Positions 1-7,857 of a stretch of 30,760 nt of DNA are shown here, one piece after another. This DNA comes from CAZMVU01 sp964569295. GTDB lineage: Bacteria; Hydrogenedentota; Hydrogenedentia; Hydrogenedentales; JAGMZX01. The position numbers and the translations under genes are program-made. The DNA lies in NCBI GenBank assembly GCA_964569295.1, contig CAZMVU010000035.1, forward strand, positions 1-30,760, written 5' to 3'. The notes under the pieces are model-generated. The model searched no databases. It had not been told where the DNA came from and saw only the letters and a list, made by a program, of their open reading frames with translations. Within the stretch, counting starts at the first letter, position 1, and every line of letters begins with the position of its first letter.

Positions 1-797
1 GGGCCGAGACTTCCATGCCGGCCTGGGTGAAGCGGAAGATGTTGTCGATGAAGAGGAGCACGTCCTGCTTCATTTCATCGCGAAAGTATTCGGCGGTGGT
101 GAGGGCCGTGAGGCCGACACGCGCGCGCGCGCCCGGGGGCTCGGTCATCTGGCCGTAGACGAGCGCCGTCTTGTCGAGCACGCCGGATTCCTGCATCTCG
201 AGCCAGAGGTCGTTGCCTTCGCGTGTGCGTTCGCCTACGCCACCGAACACGGAGTAACCGCCGTGCTGCTTGGCCACGTTATTGATGAGTTCCATGATCA
301 GCACGGTCTTGCCGACGCCGGCGCCGCCGAAAAGCCCCGTCTTACCGCCGCGGGAATAGGGGGCGAGCAGGTCGATGACCTTGATGCCCGTCTCGAACAT
401 CTCGGTACCCGTTTCGAGCTCGTCGAACAACGGCGCCAAACGGTGGATAGGCCGGCGTTCCTCGGTGTTGACCGGGCCGCGTTCGTCCACTGGCTTGCCG
501 ATGACGTTGATAATGCGCCCGAGCACTTCCTCGCCCACGGGTGTACTGATATATTCGCCCGTGTCTTTGACTTCGCCGCCACGCATGAGGCCGTCGGTAC
601 CGTCCATAGCAACCGTGCGCACGGTGTTTTCCCCGAGGTGCTGGGCCACTTCGGCGATGAGCGTGGATCCATCATCGCGCGTCACCTCGAGGGCGTTGTA
701 GATAGGCGGTAGGTGACCCGACTCGAACTTGACGTCGATCACGGGACCGATCACCTGGGCAATGTGTCCCACATGGTTTCCGTTGCCGTTGCTCATC
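1..797 (-). CDS. atpD: ATP synthase F1 subunit beta, 3'-truncated by window edge
   Basis: Catalytic subunit of the F1 head. It opens with ATG at 797-795, five bases after a GGAGG ribosome site, and reads without a stop to base 1 (265 codons), so only the N-terminal half is present. Visible are the N-terminal beta-barrel, the P-loop GGAGVGKT at about residues 157-164, the catalytic-glutamate segment GVGERTREGNDLW, and the Walker B region LLFIDNIFRFTQAG near the edge. It follows atpG by 46 bases on the same strand. The epsilon gene (atpC), normally next, would lie beyond the left edge. Identification is certain; completeness cannot be judged. Confidence 0.97.
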
Positions 798-843
798 GTA
801 TCCTCCGGTTTTGGGGCGGCTTGCGCCGTGTGGGCGGGGCGGA

Positions 844-1707
844 CTATAGTGCCTCGGCGCCGCTAATAACTTCGATCAGTTCCGTCGTAATCTGGTTCTG
901 GCGCGCCCGGTTGTATTGCAGGGTGAGCCGGTTGATGACATCGCCTGCGTTGTTCGTGGCCGAATCCATGGCGGTCATGCGCGCACCATGCTCGCTGGCA
1001 GACGATTCGAAGAGAATGCGGTGCATCTGCACAGCCATATGCTCGGTAAGCACGCGCCCGATCACCCGAGCCTCCGAGGGCTCGTACAGGTAGTCGATCC
1101 GCGCCATGCGGTCCTCCTCCTCGGGGGCTTCCGGTTCGAAGGGCAGAATGCGCTCGAGGGTTACCTTCTGCGAAATGGCCGACTTGAACTCGTTGTAAAG
1201 GCAATGAATCTCGTCGACTTCGCCCGCGATGAACTGCCCCACCACATCGTCCACAATCGTGCTTGCCGAGTGCATAATCGAGCCCTCGTACATATCGCGG
1301 AAAGTCGTGCGTATGGGAAGATGCCGGCGCTTGAGCCCTTCGATACCTTTGCGGCCTACGATGGTGAGTTCGACATTCTTGTCTTTGAACTGGTTCTCGA
1401 AAACGTCGAGTGCGCGGTTTATGATGTTCGCGTTAAAACCGCCGCAAAGGCCACGGTCCGACGTGATGACCACGAGCTCGACATTCTTGCCGCCGCCGCT
1501 GCGCAATAGCGGGTGTGTGTCGCTGTCGGCGCGCAGGGCCAGCGAGTTCGCCAACTCGCGCATGCGGTAGGCGTAGGGCCTGGCCTGCAAAATGGCTTCC
1601 TGCGCACGGCGCAGCTTCGACGCAGCAACCATTTTCATGGCGCGCGTGATCTTCTGGGTGCTCTTGACGCTGTTAATGCGCCGCTTGATGTCGCGAAGAC
1701 TCGCCAT
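844..1707 (-). CDS. atpG: ATP synthase F1 subunit gamma
   Basis: Central rotor shaft linking the c ring to the alpha3beta3 head. It has 287 residues, the usual length. The N-terminus MASLRDIKRRINSVKSTQKI and a C-terminal helix with TLQYNRARQNQITTELIEVI are the two coiled-coil signatures of the family, and the central segment SDRGLCGGFNANI is also typical. The ATG at 1707 lies three bases after the atpA stop, with AAGGAAA upstream as ribosome site, so it is translated with atpA. Nothing unusual is seen. Confidence 0.97.
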   Translation of the reverse strand: MASLRDIKRRINSVKSTQKITRAMKMVAASKLRRAQEAILQARPYAYRMRELANSLALRADSDTHPLLRSGGGKNVELVVITSDRGLCGGFNANIINRALDVFENQFKDKNVELTIVGRKGIEGLKRRHLPIRTTFRDMYEGSIMHSASTIVDDVVGQFIAGEVDEIHCLYNEFKSAISQKVTLERILPFEPEAPEEEDRMARIDYLYEPSEARVIGRVLTEHMAVQMHRILFESSASEHGARMTAMDSATNNAGDVINRLTLQYNRARQNQITTELIEVISGAEAL

Positions 1708-1710
1708 GGG

Positions 1711-3243
1711 TTAGCTTTCCTTGGACGCGTCGCCCTGCCGCTTGTGGAAGTGATCGGTGAATTCCTGGACCGCCGTGCCAAGTTTCTCGCGCAGTGCGTC
1801 GTCGAGCGCCTGACTCTTGAGCGCCTCGAGTACGTCGGCGGCCTTGGAATCCATGTAGAGGTACAGCTCTTCTTCGTAGCGGCCCACCGCGTCCACGGGA
1901 ACCTTGTCGAGGTAGCCGTTGGTGGCGGCAAAGATAATGACAATCTGTTTGCTGGTTGTGATAGGCGCAAACTCGGGCTGCTTCAACACCTCGACAAGGC
2001 GCTCCCCGCGGGCGAGCTGGGCCTGGGTGGTCTTGTCGAGGTCGGAGCCAAACTGGGCGAAGGCCTCGAGCTCGCGATACTGGGCAAGGTCGATGCGCAG
2101 GGAGCCGGCGACCTTCTTCATGGACTTCACCTGGGCATTGCCGCCCACGCGCGACACGGAGATGCCGGCGTTCATGGCAGGACGCACGCCCGAGTAGAAC
2201 AGGTTCGTCTCGAGGAAAATCTGCCCGTCTGTAATCGAAATGACGTTCGTCGGAATATAGGCCGACACGTCGCCTGCCTGGGTCTCGATGATGGGCAGCG
2301 CGGTAAGACTGCCGCCGCCGTGCTCGTCGCTCATTTTCGCGGCACGCTCGAGCAGGCGCGAGTGCAGGTAGAAAACATCGCCGGGGTAGGCTTCACGCCC
2401 GGGCGGGCGCCGCAGCAACAGCGAGAGCTGGCGATAGGCGACGGCCTGCTTGGACAAATCGTCGTAGACGCACAGCACGTGCTTGCCCTGGTCGCGGAAA
2501 TACTCGCCAATCGCGGTGCCGGAATACGGGGCAATGTACTGAAGGGGAGCGGGTTCGGAGGCCGTGGCCGACACGACGATCGTGTAGTCCATGGCGCCGT
2601 GCTCGCGCAATTCCTCGACCACGCGGGCCACGGTGGACCGCTTCTGCCCGATCGCCACGTAGATGCAGACGACATCGCCGCCCTTCTGGTTGATGATGGT
2701 GTCGATGGCGATCGCCGTCTTCCCGGTCTGGCGGTCGCCGATGATGAGCTCGCGCTGGCCACGGCCGATCGGCGTCATCGCGTCGATGGCCTTGAGACCG
2801 GTCTGGAGCGGTTCTTTCACGGGCTGGCGCTGCACAATGCCGGGCGCGATGCACTCGACCGGGTTCATCTCTTGGGTTTCGATGGCACCGCGCCCATCAA
2901 TGGGTTCCCCGAGCGCGTTCACGGTGCGCCCCAGGAGCGCTTCACCCACGGGAACGGACATGATGTGGCCGGTGCGCTTTACGGTGTCGCCCTCGGCGAT
3001 TTTCTCGTAGTCACCAAAGAGCACCACCCCCACATTGTCCTCTTCGAGATTGAGCACCATGCCGCGCACGTCGTGGGGAAATTCAAGCATTTCGGCAGCG
3101 AGCGCCTTCTCGAGGCCGAATACGCGCGCAATACCGTCACCCGCCTGGATGACCGTGCCGACTTCGGCGATGTCTACGGTAGATTGGAAATCGCCTATCT
3201 GCCGCTTGATGATGTCGGTGATTTCAGTGGCGTGGATTTTCAT
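1711..3243 (-). CDS. atpA: ATP synthase F1 subunit alpha
   Basis: Non-catalytic nucleotide-binding subunit of F1, 510 residues, full length. The P-loop GDRQTGKT is at residues 169-176, the family signature around LLRRPPGREAYPGDVFYLHSR is present, and the arginine-finger region SVSRVGG is intact. The start ATG at 3243 directly abuts the TAA stop of atpH (no gap), so the two are very probably coupled. It lies between atpH and atpG in the standard F-type order. A 640-codon frame on the opposite strand here is a high-GC shadow. Confidence 0.98.
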   Translation of the reverse strand: MKIHATEITDIIKRQIGDFQSTVDIAEVGTVIQAGDGIARVFGLEKALAAEMLEFPHDVRGMVLNLEEDNVGVVLFGDYEKIAEGDTVKRTGHIMSVPVGEALLGRTVNALGEPIDGRGAIETQEMNPVECIAPGIVQRQPVKEPLQTGLKAIDAMTPIGRGQRELIIGDRQTGKTAIAIDTIINQKGGDVVCIYVAIGQKRSTVARVVEELREHGAMDYTIVVSATASEPAPLQYIAPYSGTAIGEYFRDQGKHVLCVYDDLSKQAVAYRQLSLLLRRPPGREAYPGDVFYLHSRLLERAAKMSDEHGGGSLTALPIIETQAGDVSAYIPTNVISITDGQIFLETNLFYSGVRPAMNAGISVSRVGGNAQVKSMKKVAGSLRIDLAQYRELEAFAQFGSDLDKTTQAQLARGERLVEVLKQPEFAPITTSKQIVIIFAATNGYLDKVPVDAVGRYEEELYLYMDSKAADVLEALKSQALDDALREKLGTAVQEFTDHFHKRQGDASKES

Positions 3244-3789
3244 TTAGCTCTCCTCCGCAAGCAATGCGGCACGCAGGCGTTCAAGCCGGTTGCGCAGGCT
3301 GCCGTCGACCAGAATACCCTCGAGCCGGGCAACAACCCCGCCGAGCAACTCCGAGTCGGTCGCCAATTCCAGACGCACGGTTTTTCCGATGAACTTCGAC
3401 AGCGCCTGCTCGAGGCGGGCGCATTGTTCTTCTGACAGGTCATGAGCGGCGCGCACATCGGCGGTGAGCCGCTCGAGGCGCCGGTCTACAAGGCTCGAAA
3501 AGACCGCCGCCACATCGCCCAGCAGGCTGATGCGGCCACGGCGCAAAAGCACCTCGGCCAGGCGCCGCACAAGGTAGGGGTGCTCTTCCGTGAGCACATC
3601 GAGCAGCACGCGCACCCGCTCCTCGACATCGATCGACGGGGTGGTCAGCGCGCTGTTGAGCTCGGGATTGTCCCTATACACCGCGGCGGCGGCCGTCAGC
3701 GCGGCATCGGCCGGCTCGAGATCCGCATCGTCTTCGATGGACTGCGCCAGCGCGTTGGCGTAGCGATATGCAAGCAGGTAATTCTTCAT
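3244..3789 (-). CDS. atpH: ATP synthase F1 subunit delta
   Basis: Peripheral-stalk subunit joining the b subunits to the top of F1, 181 residues (family about 175-185). The N-terminus MKNYLLAYRYANALAQSI matches the OSCP/delta pattern of an early YA-x-AL helix, and the C-terminal part has LGGVVARLEGILVDGSLRNRL, equivalent to the conserved GG(x)n-D-(x)-S motif. Its ATG overlaps the stop of the upstream b gene by four bases (ATGA), indicating translational coupling. Presence of delta, together with b and b', marks this as a true F-type enzyme and not an N-ATPase, whose operons lack delta. Confidence 0.95.
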   Translation of the reverse strand: MKNYLLAYRYANALAQSIEDDADLEPADAALTAAAAVYRDNPELNSALTTPSIDVEERVRVLLDVLTEEHPYLVRRLAEVLLRRGRISLLGDVAAVFSSLVDRRLERLTADVRAAHDLSEEQCARLEQALSKFIGKTVRLELATDSELLGGVVARLEGILVDGSLRNRLERLRAALLAEES

Positions 3790-4616
3790 GATGACCGGTG
3801 CTCCAGTTCAGACAGGAACTGACGCAGCCACGCCGACTGGCGTTCGGGCGTGGATTCTTTCCGAAGCCGCTCGATTACCTCGTCGATGCTCTGATACACC
3901 AGCTCTTTCTTGACCAGGTAGGCCGCCGCAAGCTCTTCATTGCGCTTGCGATCCTCCACCTCCTGGCGCGCCAGGGCGAGGCTCTGCTGGTTGGCTTCCT
4001 CGACCTGCTCGAGCTCGCGGGTTATCTGCGCCTGGGTGTCGGCCGCAACCTGCTCACGCTCTTCGGGCAGGTTGTCGACGCTCTCCTGCGCCTTGGCCAG
4101 CCGTTCCTCGGCGGCGGAACGCGCCTGCGCCGCTTCATCGAGGGTGGCACGTTCGCTGTTCACTTCCGCTTCGATCCAGCGCTTCAATGGCGGCCTGCCA
4201 AAGTACCAGATTAGGATAACGATCAGAATCACGTTCAGCGCCCGATACAAGAACTCAAACCAACCGCGGCGCGTGTTCTCGCGCTGAAAGGCCTCCTGCG
4301 CCTCATAGGCCTCGACGAAACGCGCTTCCCGCTCGGTGATATGCTCGATGCCCGCACGGTCTTTCTCCGGATCGCGTTCGGGTTCGGGCGGGTGCAGGTG
4401 CGGGCGCTGGTCGTAAAGCTTATAGGGCAGACTCTTGATGATGATCAGGTATTCGTCGTGTGCTTCCTGACGCGGTATCTCGCGGCCGTCGAATTCGAAC
4501 GTGCCCTCCATATACGCGCTGGAGTAGCCGGAAGGGCCGAACAACAGCACGAGCGCCAGCCAGGCCAGAAAGGCGCCGCCGAAAAAAATCAGGAGAAATC
4601 GCTTGGCCGGACTCAC
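3786..4616 (-). CDS. atpF: ATP synthase F0 subunit b with N-terminal extracytoplasmic extension
   Basis: Peripheral-stalk b subunit of unusual length, 276 residues against about 155-175 for typical b. Residues 7-27 form a hydrophobic segment that may be a cleaved signal (YSSA-YMEG) or a membrane anchor. About 90 polar, charged residues follow, presumably outside the cytoplasm. A second membrane segment lies at about 122-140 (RALNVILIVILIWYFG), and then a long Glu/Arg/Gln-rich coiled coil of standard b type. The start is GTG at 4616, overlapping the stop of the preceding b' gene by four bases, with a strong AGGAGGT site seven bases upstream. Signal-bearing b subunits are known in some phyla, but a 90-residue outer domain is longer than I would expect. 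Confidence 0.88.
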   Translation of the reverse strand: MSPAKRFLLIFFGGAFLAWLALVLLFGPSGYSSAYMEGTFEFDGREIPRQEAHDEYLIIIKSLPYKLYDQRPHLHPPEPERDPEKDRAGIEHITEREARFVEAYEAQEAFQRENTRRGWFEFLYRALNVILIVILIWYFGRPPLKRWIEAEVNSERATLDEAAQARSAAEERLAKAQESVDNLPEEREQVAADTQAQITRELEQVEEANQQSLALARQEVEDRKRNEELAAAYLVKKELVYQSIDEVIERLRKESTPERQSAWLRQFLSELEHRSS

Positions 4617-5044
4617 TGCGTCACCTCCTGCGGCACGATGGCGCCATAGACCGCGTCGGCGAGTTCCGGCACACAGGCGGGGTATTGCTTGCGCTGTTCG
4701 GCCACTTCGCCCATAACACGCTCGCGCACTTCGAGCAGTTCCGCTTCCGCCTCCTGCTTAAGCTTGAGCACCCGTTCATTGTGCGCTTCCTGGGCCGCCC
4801 GGTGCGCCTGCACGACTTGGTGGCTCGCTTCGCGGTGAATCGCGGCGACCTCGACAGCGTACTTGCGCTCGAGGCGCACGGCGGTTTCCTGCGCTTCCCC
4901 GGCCTGCTTCCTGTCGCGCTCCACGGCCTCCCGGCGCGCATCGAGCAGCGTCAACACAGGCGCAAACACCCACTTGTTCATGGTCCACATGAAGACCAGG
5001 AACAGCAGTACCTGGATGACGATGGTCAGATTTATGGTTACCAC
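4613..5044 (-). CDS. ATP synthase F0 subunit b' (second peripheral-stalk subunit)
   Basis: Short b-type stalk protein of 143 residues with one N-terminal membrane segment (about residues 3-22, LTIVIQVLLFLVF) followed directly by an uninterrupted charged helix. The membrane-exit motif NKWVFAPVLTLLDARREAV is characteristic of b/b'. Start is GTG at 5044 with a GGGGA ribosome site. It is encoded next to a longer b-type gene, so the stalk is probably a b/b' heterodimer as in cyanobacteria and some other phyla; which of the two should be called b is a matter of convention. Confidence 0.9.
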   Translation of the reverse strand: MVTINLTIVIQVLLFLVFMWTMNKWVFAPVLTLLDARREAVERDRKQAGEAQETAVRLERKYAVEVAAIHREASHQVVQAHRAAQEAHNERVLKLKQEAEAELLEVRERVMGEVAEQRKQYPACVPELADAVYGAIVPQEVTQ

Positions 5045-5103
5045 GGCCGTTTCCCCGCGTTCGAATCAGCTCGAAACTCTTGAAAAGGGTGCACCCGCGG
5101 GCC

Positions 5104-5430
5104 TCAGCTCACCACGAACAGCATGAGCAGCGCGATGACCAGCGAGTAAATGCCTGTGGACTCGGAAACCGCCTGGCCGATGAGCATCGTGCGCGTGAGC
5201 AGGCCGGCCTCATCCGGGTTGCGCCCGATGGCCTCGCACGCCTTCGCCGCGGCCATGCCCTCGCCGATGCCCGGCCCAATCGCGCCGAAGCCCATGCAAA
5301 TGCCGGCCCCGATAAGCGCACCCGCCTGGATGATGACGTCGCCGCCCACCTGCATGGCCTCGCCCCCACCCTCGGAGGCCTGCGCCAGCATTGTGTTCAT
5401 TACCTGGGTTACCATCGTCGGATCCATCAT
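5104..5430 (-). CDS. atpE: ATP synthase F0 subunit c, two-carboxylate Na+-type
   Basis: Ion-translocating rotor subunit, 108 residues, one hairpin with an N-terminal extension of about 30 residues. Helix 1 has the glycine repeat ending GPGIGEG (E57), the polar loop has R70-N71-P72, and helix 2 has GQAVSESTGIYSL with E90, S91 and Y95. Aligned to the Na+-binding c of Ilyobacter tartaricus (Q32, E65, S66, Y70) every liganding position is polar, with Glu replacing Gln32. This is the two-carboxylate pattern described for Fusobacterium nucleatum. Na+ coupling is therefore the favoured inference, but H+ coupling with a two-carboxylate site cannot be excluded. ATG at 5430 has AAAGGAAA upstream. Confidence 0.95.
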   Translation of the reverse strand: MMDPTMVTQVMNTMLAQASEGGGEAMQVGGDVIIQAGALIGAGICMGFGAIGPGIGEGMAAAKACEAIGRNPDEAGLLTRTMLIGQAVSESTGIYSLVIALLMLFVVS

Positions 5431-5475
5431 TGGTCGTTTCCTTTCTAAGCACGCCGTCTAAGAACGGTCAAAACA

Positions 5476-6468
5476 TCAAAGCACATACAAGAGCAGCAGA
5501 GCGATGATCAAAGAGTAAATGGCTGTGGACTGTGACACCGCCTGGCCGATAAGCATGGTGCGCAACAACACCGGGTCTTGCGCGGGGGCCGCGGCACTGG
5601 CGGCACAGGCGGACTCGCCTACCAGGCCACAACCGATGCCCGGCCCGATACCGCCAAGCCCCACCGCCAGGCCCGCACCGGCTACCTTGGCGAAACCCAG
5701 CAGGTCCGGCTCGAGGTCCGGGAGGGCAAAGAGCATGATGAACGCCACCAGCAAACCGAAGATCGCCGGTGTCTGACTCACCGCCTGCCCGATGAGCATG
5801 GAACGCATCGTAATCCCCTGGCTCTCCGGCCAGTGGCTCACACCGCGCACCGCACCGCCCGCCGTGGCACCCGATCCAAAGCCGGGGCCCAGCGCGCTGG
5901 CGCCCATGGCGAACCCCGCGCCCAAGGCGATCGCGATCGCCGCTATCGGGGCGCTGCCCACCGGAACAAAAATCAGAATGAGCGAGATGACCAGCGCGAA
6001 GATGCTCGGGCTTTGCGCCACGGCCTGGCCCAGAACCATCGCCGAAGCGATGCCGGTGCCCTTGTGCGGGTTACGGGCCACCCCATCGCATGCCGCGCCC
6101 GCCGGCCAGCCGCAGCCCGCGCCGCTGCCCAGGCAGCCCAGCCCAATGCTGAGCCCGGCGCCGATAAGCGCCGCCGCCTGGACCGGACCCGGTGTGCCCA
6201 CGAGAAACAAAATGAGTAGCCCCATCACCAGCGCAAAAATACTGGGGCTCGACCCGACAGCCTGCCCGATCAGCATGGTGCGCAACATCACACCATGCTG
6301 TTGCGGTTGGCGCATAATGCCTTCGTTCGCCTGCGCCGCCGCCATGCCCATGCCCACCGACGCACCGACGCCGCCGAAGCCCAGCGCAAAACCCGCGCCC
6401 AGGTAGCGGCCGAGCATATCCCAGGTCTGCTCATCGATGCCGTTTAGTATTTGCCACAGTGAATCCAC
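5476..6468 (-). CDS. Four-hairpin c-like ATP synthase rotor protein lacking all ion-binding carboxylates
   Basis: 330 residues comprising four tandem copies of the c-subunit hairpin (eight predicted membrane helices). Each copy has a glycine-rich first helix and a second helix with GQAV(x)2 followed by S/T-P/T-x-I-F/Y. The residues at the c-subunit Glu65 position are S73, Q152, Q232 and Q313; those at the Gln32 position, always exactly 33 residues earlier, are M40, C119, S199 and C280. No hairpin keeps a carboxylate. The polar loop is RQP and RNP in copies 1 and 2 but lost in 3 (HWP) and 4 (AAP). Start is GTG at 6468 after GAGG; no ATG is available nearby. It sits between atpB and atpE, 30 bases after atpB and 45 before atpE. 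Role unknown; a structural, non-translocating rotor element or an assembly factor are possibilities. Confidence 0.93.
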   Translation of the reverse strand: MDSLWQILNGIDEQTWDMLGRYLGAGFALGFGGVGASVGMGMAAAQANEGIMRQPQQHGVMLRTMLIGQAVGSSPSIFALVMGLLILFLVGTPGPVQAAALIGAGLSIGLGCLGSGAGCGWPAGAACDGVARNPHKGTGIASAMVLGQAVAQSPSIFALVISLILIFVPVGSAPIAAIAIALGAGFAMGASALGPGFGSGATAGGAVRGVSHWPESQGITMRSMLIGQAVSQTPAIFGLLVAFIMLFALPDLEPDLLGFAKVAGAGLAVGLGGIGPGIGCGLVGESACAASAAAPAQDPVLLRTMLIGQAVSQSTAIYSLIIALLLLYVL

Positions 6469-6498
6469 GAAGTGGTTCCTCGTATTCCGGTCACCGGC

Positions 6499-7239
6499 CT
6501 ACTTGATGGCCACCGCGATGTAGGTTAGCGTGAGCATGGTGAACACAAACGCATGCACCGCGCCGATAAAGAAGATAAAGAATCCATCCAGCCCAATCGC
6601 CAGCCAACTGAAGTTCAACGTGAGGTGCGTCACCACAATGATGATGATGCCGCTGCCCAAAATGTTGCCGAAAAGGCGAAACGAGATGGATATCACCTTC
6701 GCGAGCTCGCCAATCACGTTCAGGGGGAAAAAGAACAGCGCCGACAACTTACCGGCAATACCGGGCTCGGTAAACAAGGGGCCGCACAGTTCCGCGAGGT
6801 ACCCGAGCGCCCCCTTCTCCCGCACACCGCACACAATAGCGATGGCCATGCCCATGATGCCGAGCCCGAGCGTCGTGTTCACGTCCGCCGTCGGTTCCTC
6901 GAAAATGCCGCCGGGCCAAAAGCCCATGTAGTTTGCGAGCAGCAGGAACAGAAACATCGCGCCGATAAGCGGGAAGAAGGCACGGTTGCGGCGTTGATCC
7001 TCAAATTCCAGCGAAGTCGACACCAGGTTGTCGAACATGTCCACATAAACCTCGACAACACGCTGGCTCGCGCCCGGCTCGAGCGACAGGCCGCGTATGC
7101 ACATGCGGAACAGCGCCAGCAACGCCACCATGACCAGCAGCGTGTTGAAGATGGTGAGCACGTTCACGCCGCCCATCGGAATCTCGATGTCGGTGAAGGG
7201 CACGTAGTACCAGATCAGGCGTTCGCCGATGCCTTCCAT
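6499..7239 (-). CDS. atpB: ATP synthase F0 subunit a
   Basis: Stator half-channel subunit, 246 residues, five to six membrane helices. The essential arginine is R188 in KVISISFRLFGNILGSG, equivalent to E. coli Arg210, and the preceding amphipathic segment FPLNVIGELAKVIS is conserved. The C-terminal helix carries GAVHAFVFTMLTLTYIAVAI. ATG at 7239 lies four bases after the atpI-like stop, with GGAAGAG upstream. The arginine has to pair with a carboxylate on passing c hairpins, which is what makes the neighbouring carboxylate-free c protein puzzling. Confidence 0.96.
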   Translation of the reverse strand: MEGIGERLIWYYVPFTDIEIPMGGVNVLTIFNTLLVMVALLALFRMCIRGLSLEPGASQRVVEVYVDMFDNLVSTSLEFEDQRRNRAFFPLIGAMFLFLLLANYMGFWPGGIFEEPTADVNTTLGLGIMGMAIAIVCGVREKGALGYLAELCGPLFTEPGIAGKLSALFFFPLNVIGELAKVISISFRLFGNILGSGIIIIVVTHLTLNFSWLAIGLDGFFIFFIGAVHAFVFTMLTLTYIAVAIK

Positions 7240-7243
7240 CTGT

Positions 7244-7630
7244 CTAGCTCTCTTCCTGCTTCAGGTCGAGGCCCGTAAAGGCCAGTATCACCAAAACAAC
7301 ACGGATGATGAACAAGCCGCCCACAGTGCCCAGCAGGGCCGTGAACTGCTCCATGTCCAGGTAAAGCGCCCGCACGAGCACCGCCGCATAGATGGCCAGC
7401 CGAATAAAAGCCCAACGCAGGGCAAAGGCATCCATCGAGCCGGTTCCGCGCGCAGCAAACTTCTCCATCCGCAAAGCAAAAAGCCAAAAAGCGAGAATCC
7501 CGGCGATGCCGCCCATGGCAATGCCCTGGGCCACCAGCCCGTGGAACGGCACGGCCACGAGCGCCGCCGCCACCGTCAACGCGATGGCAAACTGCGCCGC
7601 CATGAGGCGTGTTCGTTTCAGCGTTTCCAC
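7244..7630 (-). CDS. AtpI-like small membrane protein of the ATP synthase operon
   Basis: 128 residues with four predicted membrane helices (for example FAIALTVAAALVAV and LLGTVGGLFIIRVVLVIL) and an acidic tail (LDLKQEES). The position just upstream of atpB and the size fit the ATP synthase I family, thought to help c-ring assembly or Mg2+ supply. I chose GTG at 7630 because GGGAG lies seven bases upstream; an internal ATG at 7603 has no ribosome site. The GTG start overlaps the end of the upstream gene by 13 bases. Sequence identity to characterised AtpI is not obvious by eye, so the family call rests on topology and context. Confidence 0.72.
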   Translation of the reverse strand: METLKRTRLMAAQFAIALTVAAALVAVPFHGLVAQGIAMGGIAGILAFWLFALRMEKFAARGTGSMDAFALRWAFIRLAIYAAVLVRALYLDMEQFTALLGTVGGLFIIRVVLVILAFTGLDLKQEES

Positions 7631-7857
7631 GTCGTCTCCCGCTTCAGAATACCGTACACCCCCGCAATGCCAGCCCCTAGCCCCAGAATTACCCCCACCG
7701 CCACGAGTACACCACCGCTGCCAAACCATTCATCCAGGTAGACCCCCGCCATCACGCCCGCCACGATGGGCAGGGCCATCACCAGCCCCAACTGGCTCAC
7801 CAAGGCCAGCGCCGAGAGCCCCGCCAAGGGCCCATGGCCATTGCGCGATTTGGGCAT
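7618..7857 (-). CDS. AtpZ/AtpQ-like two-helix protein, first gene of ATP synthase operon
   Basis: 79 residues, two membrane helices: LVSQLGLVMALPIVAGVMAG and VLVAVGVILGLGAGIAGVYGIL, separated by YLDEWFGSGG. The pattern of a short basic N-terminus, a first helix, a D-x-W-F loop and a glycine-rich second helix fits the AtpZ/AtpQ (F0F1-ATPase subunit) family at the head of many atp operons. ATG at 7857 has AGGAG seven bases upstream; longer in-frame starts lack a site. The first gene after the promoter at 7964-7993. Confidence 0.75.
   Translation of the reverse strand: MPKSRNGHGPLAGLSALALVSQLGLVMALPIVAGVMAGVYLDEWFGSGGVLVAVGVILGLGAGIAGVYGILKRETTWKR

Noticed and set aside
1513..3435. Long open frame (640 codons) on the plus strand
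   Set aside because: It lies opposite atpA/atpG/atpH, which are certain; high GC with few stops on the opposite strand explains it.
5476..6468. Interpretation as an N-ATPase or V-type proteolipid
   Set aside because: The operon has delta, b and b' genes and F-type order; V-type proteolipids and N-ATPase c subunits keep their carboxylates.
5476..6468. Assembly artefact from collapsed or duplicated atpE copies
   Set aside because: The four hairpins differ widely from each other and from atpE in both DNA and protein, with one continuous frame, so repeat mis-assembly is unlikely.
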